A DNA stretch of 64,000 nucleotides from Karalla daura. Its lineage: Eukaryota; Chordata; Actinopteri; Chaetodontiformes; Leiognathidae. Below, one piece after another: positions 36,230 through 47,762 of the stretch. The stretch is taken from positions 22,532,739 through 22,596,738 of the forward strand of contig CM055192.1 of the NCBI GenBank assembly GCA_029224185.1. The letters run 5' to 3'. The position numbers and the translations under genes were made by a program. A model generated the notes under the pieces. That model saw nothing but the letters and a program-made list of their open reading frames with translations. It did no database searches and was not told where the DNA came from. Within the stretch, counting starts at the first letter, position 1. Each line of letters starts with the position of its first letter.

Positions 36230-36235
36230 CGTTAA
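35918..36235 (+). other. 105-codon ATG-started open frame, unknown status
   Basis: ATG at 35918 has A at -3 (AAACATGC). The frame runs to TAA at 36233-36235 and starts MPRYDYRSLEYCSVLAGW. The first 85 codons are not repeat-derived; the last ten or so come from the GA microsatellite. I recognise no domain, and no signal peptide or transmembrane segment stands out. It ends 115 bases before the candidate exon acceptor at 36350. It is most likely a chance frame, but it could be an upstream ORF of an alternative first exon. Confidence 0.15.
36195..36229. repeat. (GA)n microsatellite
   Basis: This is a GA run of 35 bases with one AAG interruption, at the head of a 700-base purine-rich stretch (36195-36890) that includes the candidate leader exon. 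Confidence 0.96.
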
Positions 36236-36350
36236 ATTGATTATAGCACGCTTGGCAATCTCACATGGACATACATGTGTGTTCAGATGCATAATGCCTC
36301 CATCTTCAATCTTCACCCACTTCCTCTATCTTTTTTTTTTTCTCCTTCAG

Positions 36351-36473
36351 GCCAATGTGACCTTCGCCTGAGTCGAGTGCCTCTGTTCAACATTCGCGGA
36401 GAGGACGAGGAGCAAAACTGAAGGAGATTAAGAAGAGAGCGCAAAGACGCGAGAGGGAGGAGAAGAAAAACAA
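36351..36473 (+). other. Candidate non-coding leader exon with a start-stop codon pair
   Basis: The left boundary is an excellent acceptor: TTCCTCTATC, a T10 tract, then TCTCCTTCAG ending at 36350. The right boundary is ACAA/GTAAGA at 36473/36474. The 123-base segment is purine-rich (GAGGAGAAGAA words typical of exonic splicing enhancers) and has stops in all frames, so it would be leader sequence. Near its left end lies ATG immediately followed by TGA (36355-36360), a minimal upstream ORF, and there is no other ATG. Strand and position fit insertion between exon 1 and the coding exon. Chance pairing of splice-like sites is the main alternative. Confidence 0.35.
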
Positions 36474-38177
36474 GTAAGAAAGTGAAAACAGAACAAAGGG
36501 TGGAGAAGAAAAACACAGCAGCATCTTGTCAGCCTCCTCCGAAACTGTTTTTTCTTTTTTTTTTTCGATAAACAGCGTGACTGGCAGAGCAAATGAGAGA
36601 GGAAAAGACGAGAAGGAGAGGCGAGTGGAGGGATGGAGGGGGCATGTAAAATGAGCGAAGAATCAAAAGAAATAAGGGAGTGAATATGAGAAAAAAAATG
36701 TGAAAACCGTGCGTGAGGGAGGTGGGCGCCGGTTGTCAGAGCAGGACGGGCAAATTACAGGCATTTTCAGGTACTTCCAAAAAAAAGAAGGAGAAATGAT
36801 TGTGCAGCGAGACAAAGAGGAAGAGGAGAAAAAGGCGAGAACTGAGGGATAAGAAAAAGCAAACAGGGAGAGAAGGGGCAAAGAGAGAAAAGGCTGAACT
36901 TAGCGAGGATATTGGATTTCTGAAACAGGCTCTGGTTGTGCGGGTGCGTGCGTGCCTCGGGGTGCTCGCTCCGTCGCTGGCTTATGTATGCGTGAGTGAA
37001 GCTGGGGCAGAGATACCGGACCTGGAGCGTAAAAGTGGAAAACAAGGGAAATGCGTGGATTCCTGCTGCGCTGCCAGAAGTGTGACTGGCCGTGCACAGA
37101 ATTAAAAGTTCAGCTTTACCGAACATGAATTTTATGATTTCTGTTTTTCTCCACTAAAATCTATGCACCGTGCTTGATGATCCGGCTGAATTCAGATGAG
37201 AGGAGAGGATAAAAGCGTTGCTCTCAGCTATTGCTTTTGACTTCTGCAATGATTTCTTTTTTCTTTTTTTTTGGGAAGTTGTCAAACTGAACCAGTGGAG
37301 CCAATTCAAAGATCTTCAGACATTTATCAAAATAAAGCATATTAAAACTTGATGCATTATGGGACCTCTGCCCAGTCTTTTACTCAAACAACTGACAGTG
37401 AATGTAAGGGCTTCACAGACCTGGGACACATGCAGGTTCCTACTTCGCTTTCTATGGTAATACAGATCTGTATGTGTTTACCGTTAAGAATAAAACATTT
37501 AATCTATATGTAGATTAAAAGACAGTGCACAGCTATGACATCAGTCCAAGAAGGAAGGACAATGCTGCTTTTAATATTTGAAATATGCTCTTTACAATGA
37601 TGTTTCAAGATGATGTTTTTCCTGAACCTTTTTGAAATACAGTGTATAGATCCGAGCTATACAGTTCTGAGATGCCTTACAGAGAATGAAGGACTGGAAA
37701 TCCATAATTCAATGCTCCATGGTGTTTCCTCCTCTTCAGAAAACATTGACAGAGGCCTCTCACATTTGCCATCGGTTGCCCGAACCATCGATCGCATGTT
37801 TACTGAAGAAAGAGTAAAGAAAGTCAAATGATTATCTCTGAACTTGCACCTATAGAACACAGAGGAACACAGGTAGATGATGGATCCACTTGACGACAAC
37901 ACGTATATGAAGACACAAGGCATGAAAAAAAAACAGCCTCAGGCAACATGGGGTTATTTCCCGATGCATATATTTTCTTTAAGTGTGCATTTCTCTCTCT
38001 CTTGCTCACAGTCATGCTGCACTTATCCCTCATTCTCTGAATAATTTTGGATCTCTCTCTCTCTCTCAGTCTGTGTGTGTGTGTCTCTCACAATGTGTGT
38101 TTATCTCTGCAAGAATATTGGTCGCTGATCATAAATAGCTTTTTCTGACAGGGTGCCATCGCTGTCACATGGAGCTT

Positions 38178-38211
38178 GGGGGAGGGTGGGGGAGGGTGGG
38201 GGCAGAGGGGG
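38178..38211 (+). other. G-quadruplex-type tract
   Basis: The + strand has successive G runs of 5, 3, 5, 3, 5 and 5 separated by one to four bases (A, T, A, T, CAGA). This satisfies the usual four-run quadruplex pattern with very short loops. It lies inside the intron, about 1.7 kb after the candidate leader exon. Confidence 0.75.
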
Positions 38212-38477
38212 CACGGCAGGGAGAGGAGATAGATAGAGAGAGCGATAGATGGATGGATGGATGCCGGGGGAAGCTGTATGACTGATGGAGGTGGAGGTTA
38301 AGTACATCAAAGCGGCCTGACAGGTGTCAGATATGCGCACATGAATGTACTGCTTTTACATGCTCACCCAATCAGGATGCGGGATCCTGCACATCCCTGC
38401 ACCCTGACACATACATGTGAGGTGCATGTAACACAAAAAGAGCTTCCTGACAGGAATGCTCAAGCAGCCCAGGCCAT

Positions 38478-38705
38478 GTGGTAAATGGAACAGTAAATGG
38501 ACCTCTTCTCCTACTGTGCTTTCCCAGTCTTCATGAAGAATCAAAGTGCTTTTTTTTACAAATGAGTCACATTCACATTCATTCATACACATATGTAATC
38601 AGTGGCTGTTAACCATTTACACACATTCACACAGTGGTGACACACAAGGATCAAACCACTGACCTTCTGATCCATTAACGCTGCCCTTGAGCCACAGTCA
38701 TCCAA
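38478..38705 (+). repeat. Decayed GGTAAATGGAC-type teleost repeat
   Basis: Landmarks in order are GTGGTAAATGGA, CAGTCTTCATGAAGAATCAA followed by AGTGC, GTCACATTCACATTCATTCA and TACACAT, CACAAGGATCAAACCACTGA with CCTTCTGATCC, and GAGCCACAG. They match a very common teleost element ('GGTAAATGGAC...CTAGTCTTCATGACCACTCAAAGCGC...CGAACC...GAGCCACAG'). It is a near full-length, diverged copy with the 'TGTCTTGCTCAAGGACAC' block missing. Confidence 0.7.
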
Positions 38706-41367
38706 CTTGTGTTATACTAAGAGGAAACATATTGTGCTATTTATAACAAAGAACATATTTTAATGCGTACAATAATGATTAAGGGATATGTCTTTAATCA
38801 GCATTACCTCCTTATTCCTCCATATCTGTATAGCAGGGTAAAAGCAAAGGTCATATTCTCATTGAGTTGATTATACCTAGAATCAGATCTGAAGTCTGAG
38901 GCAGCAAAAACAGTTTCTTTTATTCATTATAATCTTAGATTGTATAACGTCTTTTTAGTGGACACATTCTATTGATATTGTGCTGACTAACAAGAACTCA
39001 GCTCACCATTTTGCCCTACTTGTTACAGAGTTCTTCAATCCAGTATTTAACACAGTATTTTCTTCTAATCTTCCGAGGTTTGGCATCATATGTTAGTGAC
39101 ACAGCTCACAGACTTGTGCTCCGTCGCTCTTTTATTCAGTCATTAATAAAAAGCTGCGCCTCCACATTCCCCTGATGTCTCCATAATACTGTTTTCACTC
39201 ACTGATCTCTTACTGTCGCTTCCACTTTTCATGAATCACTTTTGAGTTACTGTCACGAAACGCCTCCTGCACAGCCCTTCCAGTAATTCAAAGGGCATGC
39301 AGGAAATTGCTCCTGCTTGGCTTTTATGTTATGCAGGTGTTGGGTTTCGCCAAGGAAGCCTCTGCACTGAACCCAAAACTGCTCTATGCCGAAAACTCCT
39401 CAAATAGAACTCACATTTAATACAAAGTAGGGGCATCAGTTTGTCCTGCAGAAATCTTTCTTGTCTTGAGGCTGGAAGTTTCTCACTGACCTTTGATGTG
39501 AAGGACTAGGCAGGATATTGTGGTGCCATGCTAACAGCAGCATGAACCAAAAACAAACATGATTAAGTCCAATATTTAATATCAGTGGAGAGAAACATAT
39601 TTGTTTAAAAAGAAAAAAGACCCCGAGCAGTAGATTGATGAGCCCGACACACTTTTGTACTGACAGAATTATTGCTACTGTAATGTACAGAACGTCCTAA
39701 TGCTTTTAGGCCTGTTAATCACATCAGCTCTTATTTGAGTAATGGCTTTCCTCCGTGAATTACAGTTTATTACTTATGTTGCAGTAAACATGCGGGAGGC
39801 TGCTGTAACTGCTGCCAGGTTTAAGTATGTGCACACACACACACACACACACACTCACACACACTTGGGTAAGAGTTGGCCTGAGTGTCCCGGTGCGCCC
39901 GCGCAGCTTCTTCGCCTCCGTCCGCTTTGATAAGGTGAACGAGTGTGAACTCGCCGCATCTTGCATTCCTCCATCCTCCCTCTCCGCACGGCAGCAATCG
40001 TTGTCTCTCCATCGATCTCAGCTTATCTTCCCGTAAACCTGGACCTCTTTTCTCTCCCGCTCGCCTCGCCACCTCCTGCCCTCCCTCCTCCTCCTCCTCC
40101 TCCTCCCTCCCCTCATTGTTATTGATCAGCGCGTGTGTACAACAAAGTAGAGAGCAGGCGGTGGTTAATGCAGAGCCTGGGCTGCAGGCGCGCTCCTCCG
40201 CTGTCCACATATCGCCTTTCCCTCCTAATGGGCCCAATCAGGCTTTAATAGAGCCCGGGTTAGTGCAGCCCAGGCCCACCACTCTCTTCTCACTCCTCTC
40301 ACCTTTCGCTTATTTCACCTCCTCAACGTAGATCTGTCTGGGCCGTTCCGTCTGCCAGGTGCATTTCCAGCTGATGGCCGTTGATTTCACTAACTGATCC
40401 AGGAGCTGTCGTAGGCAGATTTTTTTTTTAATATACATTTATTCATCCAGGGAAGGACTTGCTTCTGCTGAGTGTGCACATGCTCCTTCAGAAATGTCCC
40501 GCCGTGCATTTTTTCTTTTTTTTTTTTTTCCTTTCACAGTAATGCACATTCATTCCCGGGAGCTGCCCAGTGCAACCACAGTCTAGCTAATTCTGGCCAC
40601 TGGGAACTGCCCGCGCACCAGAAAACTCAAGTCTCTCATTGTCTCCGGCCTCTTCTCAGTCACTGAGCACATTTAGTTTTGCTAGGTTAAGTGCCTTGCT
40701 CAAGGGCACCGCCATTGTTCACGGAAGGAAAGTGTCTCTCGCTATTTGGCTTTACAGCTTTTGCTTGCCTGCCAGGCAGTCGGGAGTTTTCAGCATCACA
40801 GATACGCACGCACACTAATGGTTCTGAAGTGACCATTTCCCAGCAATTTAACCAACCCGGAGTCCTGACAGCTTAAATAAGTGTTAACTGTTGAGGGAAG
40901 AAAAACTCATTGTAGGGCTACTAGAGAATTACTCTCATTGCATTTTTCATTCAACCAGATTGTACTAGTGATTAGCTTCAACAACCAGTCCATTCTTCAG
41001 TGAGTCCATAACCTCATACCAACACTCTGTGATAATCAGTTAAAAGGAAAGCTTGATAAATACTGTGAATCTGAATTTTCATGGTTATGTAAAGGGCATC
41101 CTGGTTATTTAAGCCCGCGTCTCATCTTATGTAACCTTGATGCCAGAAGCGGTTAGGAATTTAATAAGACAAATAACTCTATATACATACATATCACAAA
41201 CGTGACTCATCTGTAGAAATCTGAAAGTTTAATTGTTGAGGGAAGAAAGACTCCTACATTTTCTACTTTAACCTTTCTCTTCACTTTTCACTTTTTGGGG
41301 ACTTTTTGGACTGGTTCAATTGCGTTCAGTTCTTTTTTCCTGTATTAGAGGACATTAAAAGTCTTGG

Positions 41368-41560
41368 ATGAACGTAATGACATGTTTCTGGACTGTGGAA
41401 GGAAACCTGAGAACCCATTCAGACACTAGAAAAACATGCAAGCTTCCACATGAGAATGACCCTCAGTCTGACGAGGAGTTGAACCTGGGACCTCCAAGGC
41501 TTGCAGGCGACATAGCCACCCACTCACCCACCGAGCTGCCAGTGAACTTTCCGGGTTAAT
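41368..41560 (+). repeat. Second half of CATCCATTATC-type teleost repeat
   Basis: GACATGTTTCTGGACTGTGG, AAGGAAACCTGAGAACCCAT, AAAACATGCAAGCTTCCACA, GAGTTGAACCTGGGACCTCC and GCGACATAGCCACCCACTCA are the ordered 3' landmarks of the abundant repeat ('TTTGGACTGTGGGAGGAAACCGGAGAACCC...GGGATTCGAACCC...GCGACAGTGCTAACCACT'). It is the best-preserved copy of this half in the window. The open frame across it is not a gene. Confidence 0.75.
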
Positions 41561-42966
41561 CAACAGCAAATACACAGCTATACTGCCAGCTCTTTACCAG
41601 CTGCTGCATGTGGTCTGAGTTGCCTTAAGACACGTTAACTGTGAAGCACGTCCAGCCTCCGTCTACACCTCAGCTGGAATAGACATTTCAGTTGTGTTTT
41701 TCCTCCCTCTCCTGCCATTCTATTCATCTTTCAGTCAGTGCAACCCCCCCTCTCCATCGGTCCCTACATCCCCGGCCGCCTGCCATTGAGGTGTGTAGGT
41801 CGTTCCTGTAGGAGTCCAACTAGGTGTAACCTTTCTGCCCTGTGGCACCTCACTGGGATGCAGAGCCCTGGGCTCAGTGTGAACTCCTGAACCTTTTCCA
41901 GAAAGAAACGTACAAAGATGCGAGCTGTGGAGAAGGGAGACGAGAGAGAGTGGGAGGGAAAGCAAAAGAGCACCAACCGGACAATTAGCCCCCCTAGGAG
42001 CATAGTAGGCGGCCTCCCCAAGCCAGAATACACTGTTAGTGTTCCAGCGACTGGCAGCCGGAGAAAGGGAAGCTGAAGCGAGGAAGACAGAGAGACTGTG
42101 GACTGTGTGTGTGTGGGCGTGTGTGTGTGTGTCGTGGCGTTTTGTATTCACACGCCCAGCGGTTGTTGTTCCAAAATGAGACAGTGCGTCGAGTGCCCGC
42201 AGGCGTCAATACGACCATTTCTATTATTCAGGGCTGATTACTGCGCTAAATCGTACAGCGGTGAATACTTTTTAATGAGCTTTGAAATACAAGAGAGAAA
42301 GTTTGTCAGCTCTTTTTTTTTGTTTGTTAGTCTGAAAGTGGCTAGCGGCTAAAAAAAAAAAAAAAAGCCGGAATGATTTTATTAGTGCGCTGGCATGCGG
42401 TGTGAGGAGCAGGTTGCAAGGTGCAGATGTGCGGCATCCGCAGTTCTGCCTATGACACATCTGCTTCTGATGGTTGGTGTGCAGAGTCTATATTTATTCA
42501 TGAAGGTGTATATGAATTCACATGTGCATGTTCATATGGCAGTTTATATTGCTACTATATGAATGCAGCATTTATATTCAGTGTATAAATAATAAGTGGT
42601 GTCCTGGGTGGATTTGTGTGTATGTGTGTATGTGTGTACGTGTGCGTGCATGTGTGTGTTTTAGGCATCTGTTCAAAAGCCCGCACACTGCCTTGAGCAA
42701 AGCTGATCGACCTGTGACCACATGGCGATCATAGGCTGACACACACATACACTTACAGTATGGATGTGGCGTGCCGATAGGTCAGAGCGCTATCCCAGCC
42801 TCCCCCCTCTGGCCTTGGCAGGGAGCGGGCAGGTCGAGGCAGGCCAGAGTGGATGAGATCAGAGCAGGGTTTTTACCATTTCCCTTTGCGTGCTCATCAG
42901 GAACAACATATGCTGTGCTGACAGCACAAGGTCGACGGGAGGAGTGAGGGAGAGGGAGACCTCGAC

Positions 42967-42972
<6 letters not shown>

Positions 42973-43004
<32 letters not shown>
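42973..43004. repeat. (AG)16 microsatellite
   Basis: This is an uninterrupted AG run of 32 bases. Confidence 0.97.
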
Positions 43005-43006
<2 letters not shown>

Positions 43007-44280
43007 TCACATCACAGATAATTACACTAAGGATAGCTACAACAACCAGGGAAATCTGAGTCTGTGATCTTTTAACAATACATACTGTAATTAATGAAAA
43101 ACAGGGAGAATAGGAAGTCAGAAACAAAAAATGTATTTGTTTGTAATGATTGTATTGTGTGTATTCCCATCAGACAATTTGTATGACTTTCTTGTTGTAC
43201 TTAACCAATCCATTAATTAAGATATATGTGATACATCTATCTAAATCTGTAAAAACAAACTGTATATATGGTGACCTGGTAGATTCGTCACCTCACAGCA
43301 AAATGGATGGAAAAAAAACTGGATGGATCAATGAAAAAACAGTTTTTTCATTGCAGTCTGTATTTTATCAGGGTAGAAAGCCTAGAAGTAGCAGTCCTAC
43401 AAGTAGCAAATTATTAGGTTTGTTCAGTTTACCAATAAGCACTTCTTAAAGAGGCTAATAAAAACTAATAGAGTGAAATAAGCAGCTGAAGAGACAGGAA
43501 GCAAAAGATTCAAATCGTTGAAAGAGCAGAAAATCTCCATTCCAACTTGTGGTAAACAATGGTAACTTAAAAGGGATTTGAGCATCCCTCATCCTTAAAT
43601 CATCCTCCAAATGAGACAAAATATTGGCAAAAGACTTGACTCCTTTTAAAACACAGCAGATGTGAAGCAACATTATCGTTCACCACATATTGAAGGTAAA
43701 GCCCGAACTTCATCTCGGCTTCCATTCCATTCCCACATCCTCAGACGTCAGATCCCAGTCTGTTTACTGGCTCAGGGCCTGGCGAGCTGGACAGGAAGTG
43801 TACGGAGCTGTCTCACTGAAAACAACTCCCTCCTGTCATGAACCAGGAGCTGAGAGGATTCATGCTATCCTGGGAAGATTGTTCTGTAACTTTAGGAGCT
43901 CGAAACACAGCTCTTGTTTTCGTGAGTCATAATTAGTCAAATTGAGGATGAGCTTCTTCAGTCGTGATCTATCCGGAGAACACCGTTCCCCATATGTTTG
44001 TACAGAGCGATGCTTTCTCCAGACACGCGTCCACCGCCACAAACCAGAAAGCACAGATGGCCACGCTGTCCGATTAGCCGGACGTCAGTGTCTCCATCGC
44101 GCCTGCACCTCCTCGTCTATCACTTCCCCGAGCCTGAGCAGGTGTTTGGCCCGCAGTCAGAGTCCAAATCAGATCCATTTCATCTGTAATCAGCTGGAGC
44201 CCCTGGCACTGATGGAAGAGATCAGAGCTGCGATCAAAGAATTATAAGCCGACCACGCCTGGCCGGCCGACCATGACGTG

Positions 44281-44340
44281 GACAAGGCGGCGAGGGGAGG
44301 GAGACGGGGGAGACGGGGGGGAGGAGGGAGGGGAGGGTTT
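44281..44340 (+). other. G-rich tract with quadruplex potential
   Basis: Runs of three to seven G (GAGGGGAGGGAGACGGGGGA, then GACGGGGGGGAGGAGGGAGG, then GGAGGG) occur within 60 bases on the + strand, interrupted by short A/C spacers. Confidence 0.6.
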
Positions 44341-44959
44341 ACAGCGGGGATGAAAGCAGAGGAGATGGAGATCCGCAAGCCTGCAGAATCTCCCCGGGGA
44401 GAGACATGAAAGAGAGCAGGGTGCTGGGGGGAGGCAGCGGGGAGGCCGAGATGTTACACTGCAAAGCCCTCATGGGACGTTTTCTTTTTTTTCACTTTTT
44501 GACATTTCCATCTAGTGGAAATAGGTTGTTTCAAGCGAAATGCAGTGTTTGGTTCCACGTCGATTTGGAGGTAATTAGGATGGGAGGCGAATTCCAATCA
44601 GAATGTGACATGAAAGTCAATGACATTAACTCGATCATAGTGGAGCCGCCTGACATCCCGGCCATCGCTTAGCAGATCTTTAATTGTGTGCAAATATGGG
44701 AAATCATGTGCTCAGGTCCATGAAAATCGATGAGTGTCTCCCACGTCGATGTGAGCTTTTTAAAGGGGGATCTGGAGCGCTCCTTCAGAGCTCGCCAACA
44801 TGGCGTCAGATGTTTCAGACGGAGGCTGCGGCAGGCGCGATCACAACTCTTTCGCATTCATCTTTTACATTCATAAGCACATTCACGGACCGCATGGAGC
44901 GGATCAAACCCCGCTTTGATTATCAGGCTTTTATCTGTGCCAGAGCAGCTCAGCGTGTG

Positions 44960-44996
44960 CACACACACACACACACACACACACACGCGCGCGCGC
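44960..44996. repeat. (CA)13(CG)5 compound dinucleotide tract
   Basis: CA units at 44960-44986 pass directly into CG units to 44996. The whole run is strictly alternating pyrimidine-purine, the classic Z-DNA-prone type. Confidence 0.95.
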
Positions 44997-46279
44997 ACGG
45001 TCACAAACACACATCGCTTTAAAGCGAGCCGGTCAGCTTGGTTGTTTTCACACCCATGTTCACACGCGTAGCAGATAGCACAGCCACTTGGATGGCAGAC
45101 TCGGCCAGCATTGCTTCAAACCTTGCAGATGCTCGCGCACAGACGCATTCGGCCCGGCCCCGCTTTAAGTGCCCACCTGTGTCTTTTAAGAAGGCTCTCA
45201 GGCGCCGAGCGTACATGCTGAGTGTGTGTGTGTGCCTCAGTGTCAATGGAGTGTCCATGTCGGCTCCATTAGCCCCACGCTCTGAATAAAAGCAGCGCAT
45301 CAGCTCTGTTGCCCTCATCTGTCTTATAAGTGTACGGGTAAAAAAAAAGATCATCCCTTCTATGCAGAGCTGTTTTTCGGCCCTGGTGCACTCATGGCTC
45401 TGCGGCACTGTATGAATAAGTGAGAAGAAATCGAAAAAAAAAAACACAGAGGTCCACGTTGACTTCGCTCACATCCCACAAGTCATCAATTTTGCAGGCC
45501 GCGCTGTAACATGATATTTTTTTTCACTCCAATTTTGTAGCCATTTTGTTCTGGACTTGAACCCAGAACCTTGAAATCCTTTCTTTGATGCATCGCCACA
45601 ACTGGAGCCTTTGTATTTTTACATTTATATTCAAGGAATTAAAGGACACAGGCTTAAAAGAAACAACTTTTGAACTAAATCTGTCATACAGAGTGACTGA
45701 CAGCATGTGAGCTCAAATTTGAGATCTCAGAAACTTTTTTTAAAAGACCTCCATGTTTTTAAGGGCTGATCTTTGATCAGACCGTGGCATCTATAAAAAA
45801 AGTCATCTAAATTGATGAGAATTTTTCCAAAGGCTTTATGGCAGAGTTCAGAGACACAGTTTTGGACCTGCAGAATATATTTGAATCTCAGAAATGAAGC
45901 GAGTTGAACTTCTAGGTCACAAATTTGCATTTTGCAGTGAATCATTTTGTGCGGTAAAAGATCACATTTTGAACAATTTATCTCTTTGAGCTTTCTCAAA
46001 AAGTAAACTTGGAAGGGGTGAATTATTTCCACTGCGTGTGCGGATTTCTCCACAGTCAAGGTTGTCAAATACCAGCAACTCCTTCTTGTGCATTGTGCAC
46101 AAGTGAAAGAAGCTCTCAGTACGTATCTAGAAATTTCCCTTGTGGGACGGATAAAGGCATATTCTGTTCTATCCATCTATTTCATCCAGCAAGTTATTCA
46201 AATGCCTTTTCACATCTGCAACAAGTACTGTTCATAGTAATTTCATCAGAAGATGTTGCTGAATATAAATTTAAAGGAC

Positions 46280-46425
46280 CACCATCCACCATCCATTATC
46301 TTACCTTCTTATACCTTACAGTTGACTTGGAGTGGGGATAACATGTAAATTACACATAGAAACTTCCTTGGTCCAAACGGGATCTGAACTGAGGGCTTTC
46401 TTTCTTTGGTTCAACAATCAATGAT
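46280..46425 (+). repeat. Decayed CATCCATTATC-type teleost repeat, internally deleted
   Basis: CCATCCACCATCCATTATCT, TTCTTATACC and, near the end, ACGGGATCTGAACTGAGGG correspond to the beginning and end of the abundant repeat. The middle section is largely missing. Confidence 0.5.
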
Positions 46426-47021
46426 GCCAAAGATTGTTATTTATTCTGTGGAGGACATGAATCTATGGCCCACAGTTGTCAGAGAGTTTGTAGACATTTC
46501 AATAAAAAAGACTGAGAAGCCTAAACCCTGTATAATCATCCTTTGAGCACCATGAAACCATATGAGGACTTTTTGCTACTTATTGTAAGTATTCCATTAA
46601 TATTGTAGAGGGAGGTTAGTCGTGGTTTGAATAGCGCTGACTTGCAATTCGACGCACTCATCATCGCTGCTTCACAGACTTTCCCCCAGTGTGTTGGGAC
46701 GGGCCTTTCTTTTTTTAATTTTGCCAAATGATTCACTCGCTCCGACTTCCCACTTATGTGATTTGAGAATGGGGCGAACGCGGCGCGGATGTCCTCCGGC
46801 TACTCTCTTCCCTGCGTCCACGAGGTGTGAAATCATTTGATCCAGTTTGTTCTGTTAAAGTGAAACGGCTTTTGTGTGTGCTTTTTTTTTCTTTCTTTCT
46901 TTCCTTTTTGTGAGTTTGCACTGGCGCGTATTCATGTGCGTGTGTTTTTTAACGGCCCCCGGAAAACACTAAAAGGTGGAGGGGAATAGAGAGGGGAGAG
47001 GAGGGGAGGGGAGGGGGTCGC

Positions 47022-47047
47022 AGGAAGGAAGGAAGGAAGGAAGGAAG
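47022..47047. repeat. (GGAA)6 tetranucleotide repeat
   Basis: It is preceded by a G-rich tract at 46978-47018 (GAGGGGAGAGGAGGGGAGGG). GGAA repeats present ETS-factor core motifs in series; a regulatory role is inference. Confidence 0.95.
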
Positions 47048-47127
47048 AGAGCTGACTGTAGCCACTGTGTTTGTTTTGCAGGGAGGCGAGAGGAAGGGTG
47101 GGAGCTGTCCTTTAGTTCATCTGTCCA

Positions 47128-47130
<3 letters not shown>

Positions 47131-47214
<84 letters not shown>
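47131..47214. repeat. (GT)42 microsatellite
   Basis: This is an uninterrupted run of 84 bases, the longest dinucleotide array in the window. Two more arrays lie nearby, GT at 47396-47440 and CA at 47727-47758. Confidence 0.98.
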
Positions 47215-47215
<1 letters not shown>

Positions 47216-47391
47216 GGGGCAGTTACGGGTTAATGCACATTAAGTCTGTCCTACTGTGATAGTCGGAGTGGAGGCCAGTGGGCGCTGCACCCTGGCTTTC
47301 AGTAACGTAGGAAAAGGTCAGAGGTCAGGGTTAAAAGTCAAACAATGCCTGGAAGGCCTAGCAATCAGCTGGGACTGCAGCAGGGGTCATA

Positions 47392-47395
<4 letters not shown>

Positions 47396-47425
<30 letters not shown>

Positions 47426-47440
47426 CTGTGTGTGTCTGTG
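47396..47440. repeat. (GT)n microsatellite with CT interruptions
   Basis: GT units are interrupted by two TCTG units. It lies 180 bases downstream of the (GT)42 array. Confidence 0.96.
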
Positions 47441-47722
47441 AGAAGTGAGGAACAGTAGGAAAAGGCTGTCAGGAAAGCAGAGGTGGGGAAAACGAAGGGC
47501 AGTAAGAGGACAGCGGAAAACACAGACATGCAGCAGGGAAGAAAGGAGGACAGACGGATGGGGGTGAAAACCTTTCCTTCCTTTTTATTTCTTTTATTTT
47601 TTTCCTTTTTCCCTGACATCCACTAGCATCCAAGCAACGACCCCGGTTTTGAGTTTCACCCCCACCAGGACTCACACATTGTGAAAACACACTCGTGCCC
47701 ATGCAAATCAATGGATGCAGTC

Positions 47723-47726
<4 letters not shown>

Positions 47727-47758
<32 letters not shown>
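47727..47758. repeat. (CA)16 microsatellite
   Basis: This uninterrupted run is opposite in sense to the GT arrays 300 and 500 bases upstream. Confidence 0.97.

Positions 47759-47762
<4 letters not shown>

Noticed and set aside
40685..40715. Hairpin-like AGTGCCTTGCTCAAGGGCAC
   Set aside because: This is a known word of common teleost repeats and not a distinct regulatory element. The copy is too short to delimit.
42295..42366. A-rich tract at 42351-42366 as a retroposed poly(A) tail
   Set aside because: No processed-gene sequence precedes it and no target-site duplication was visible.
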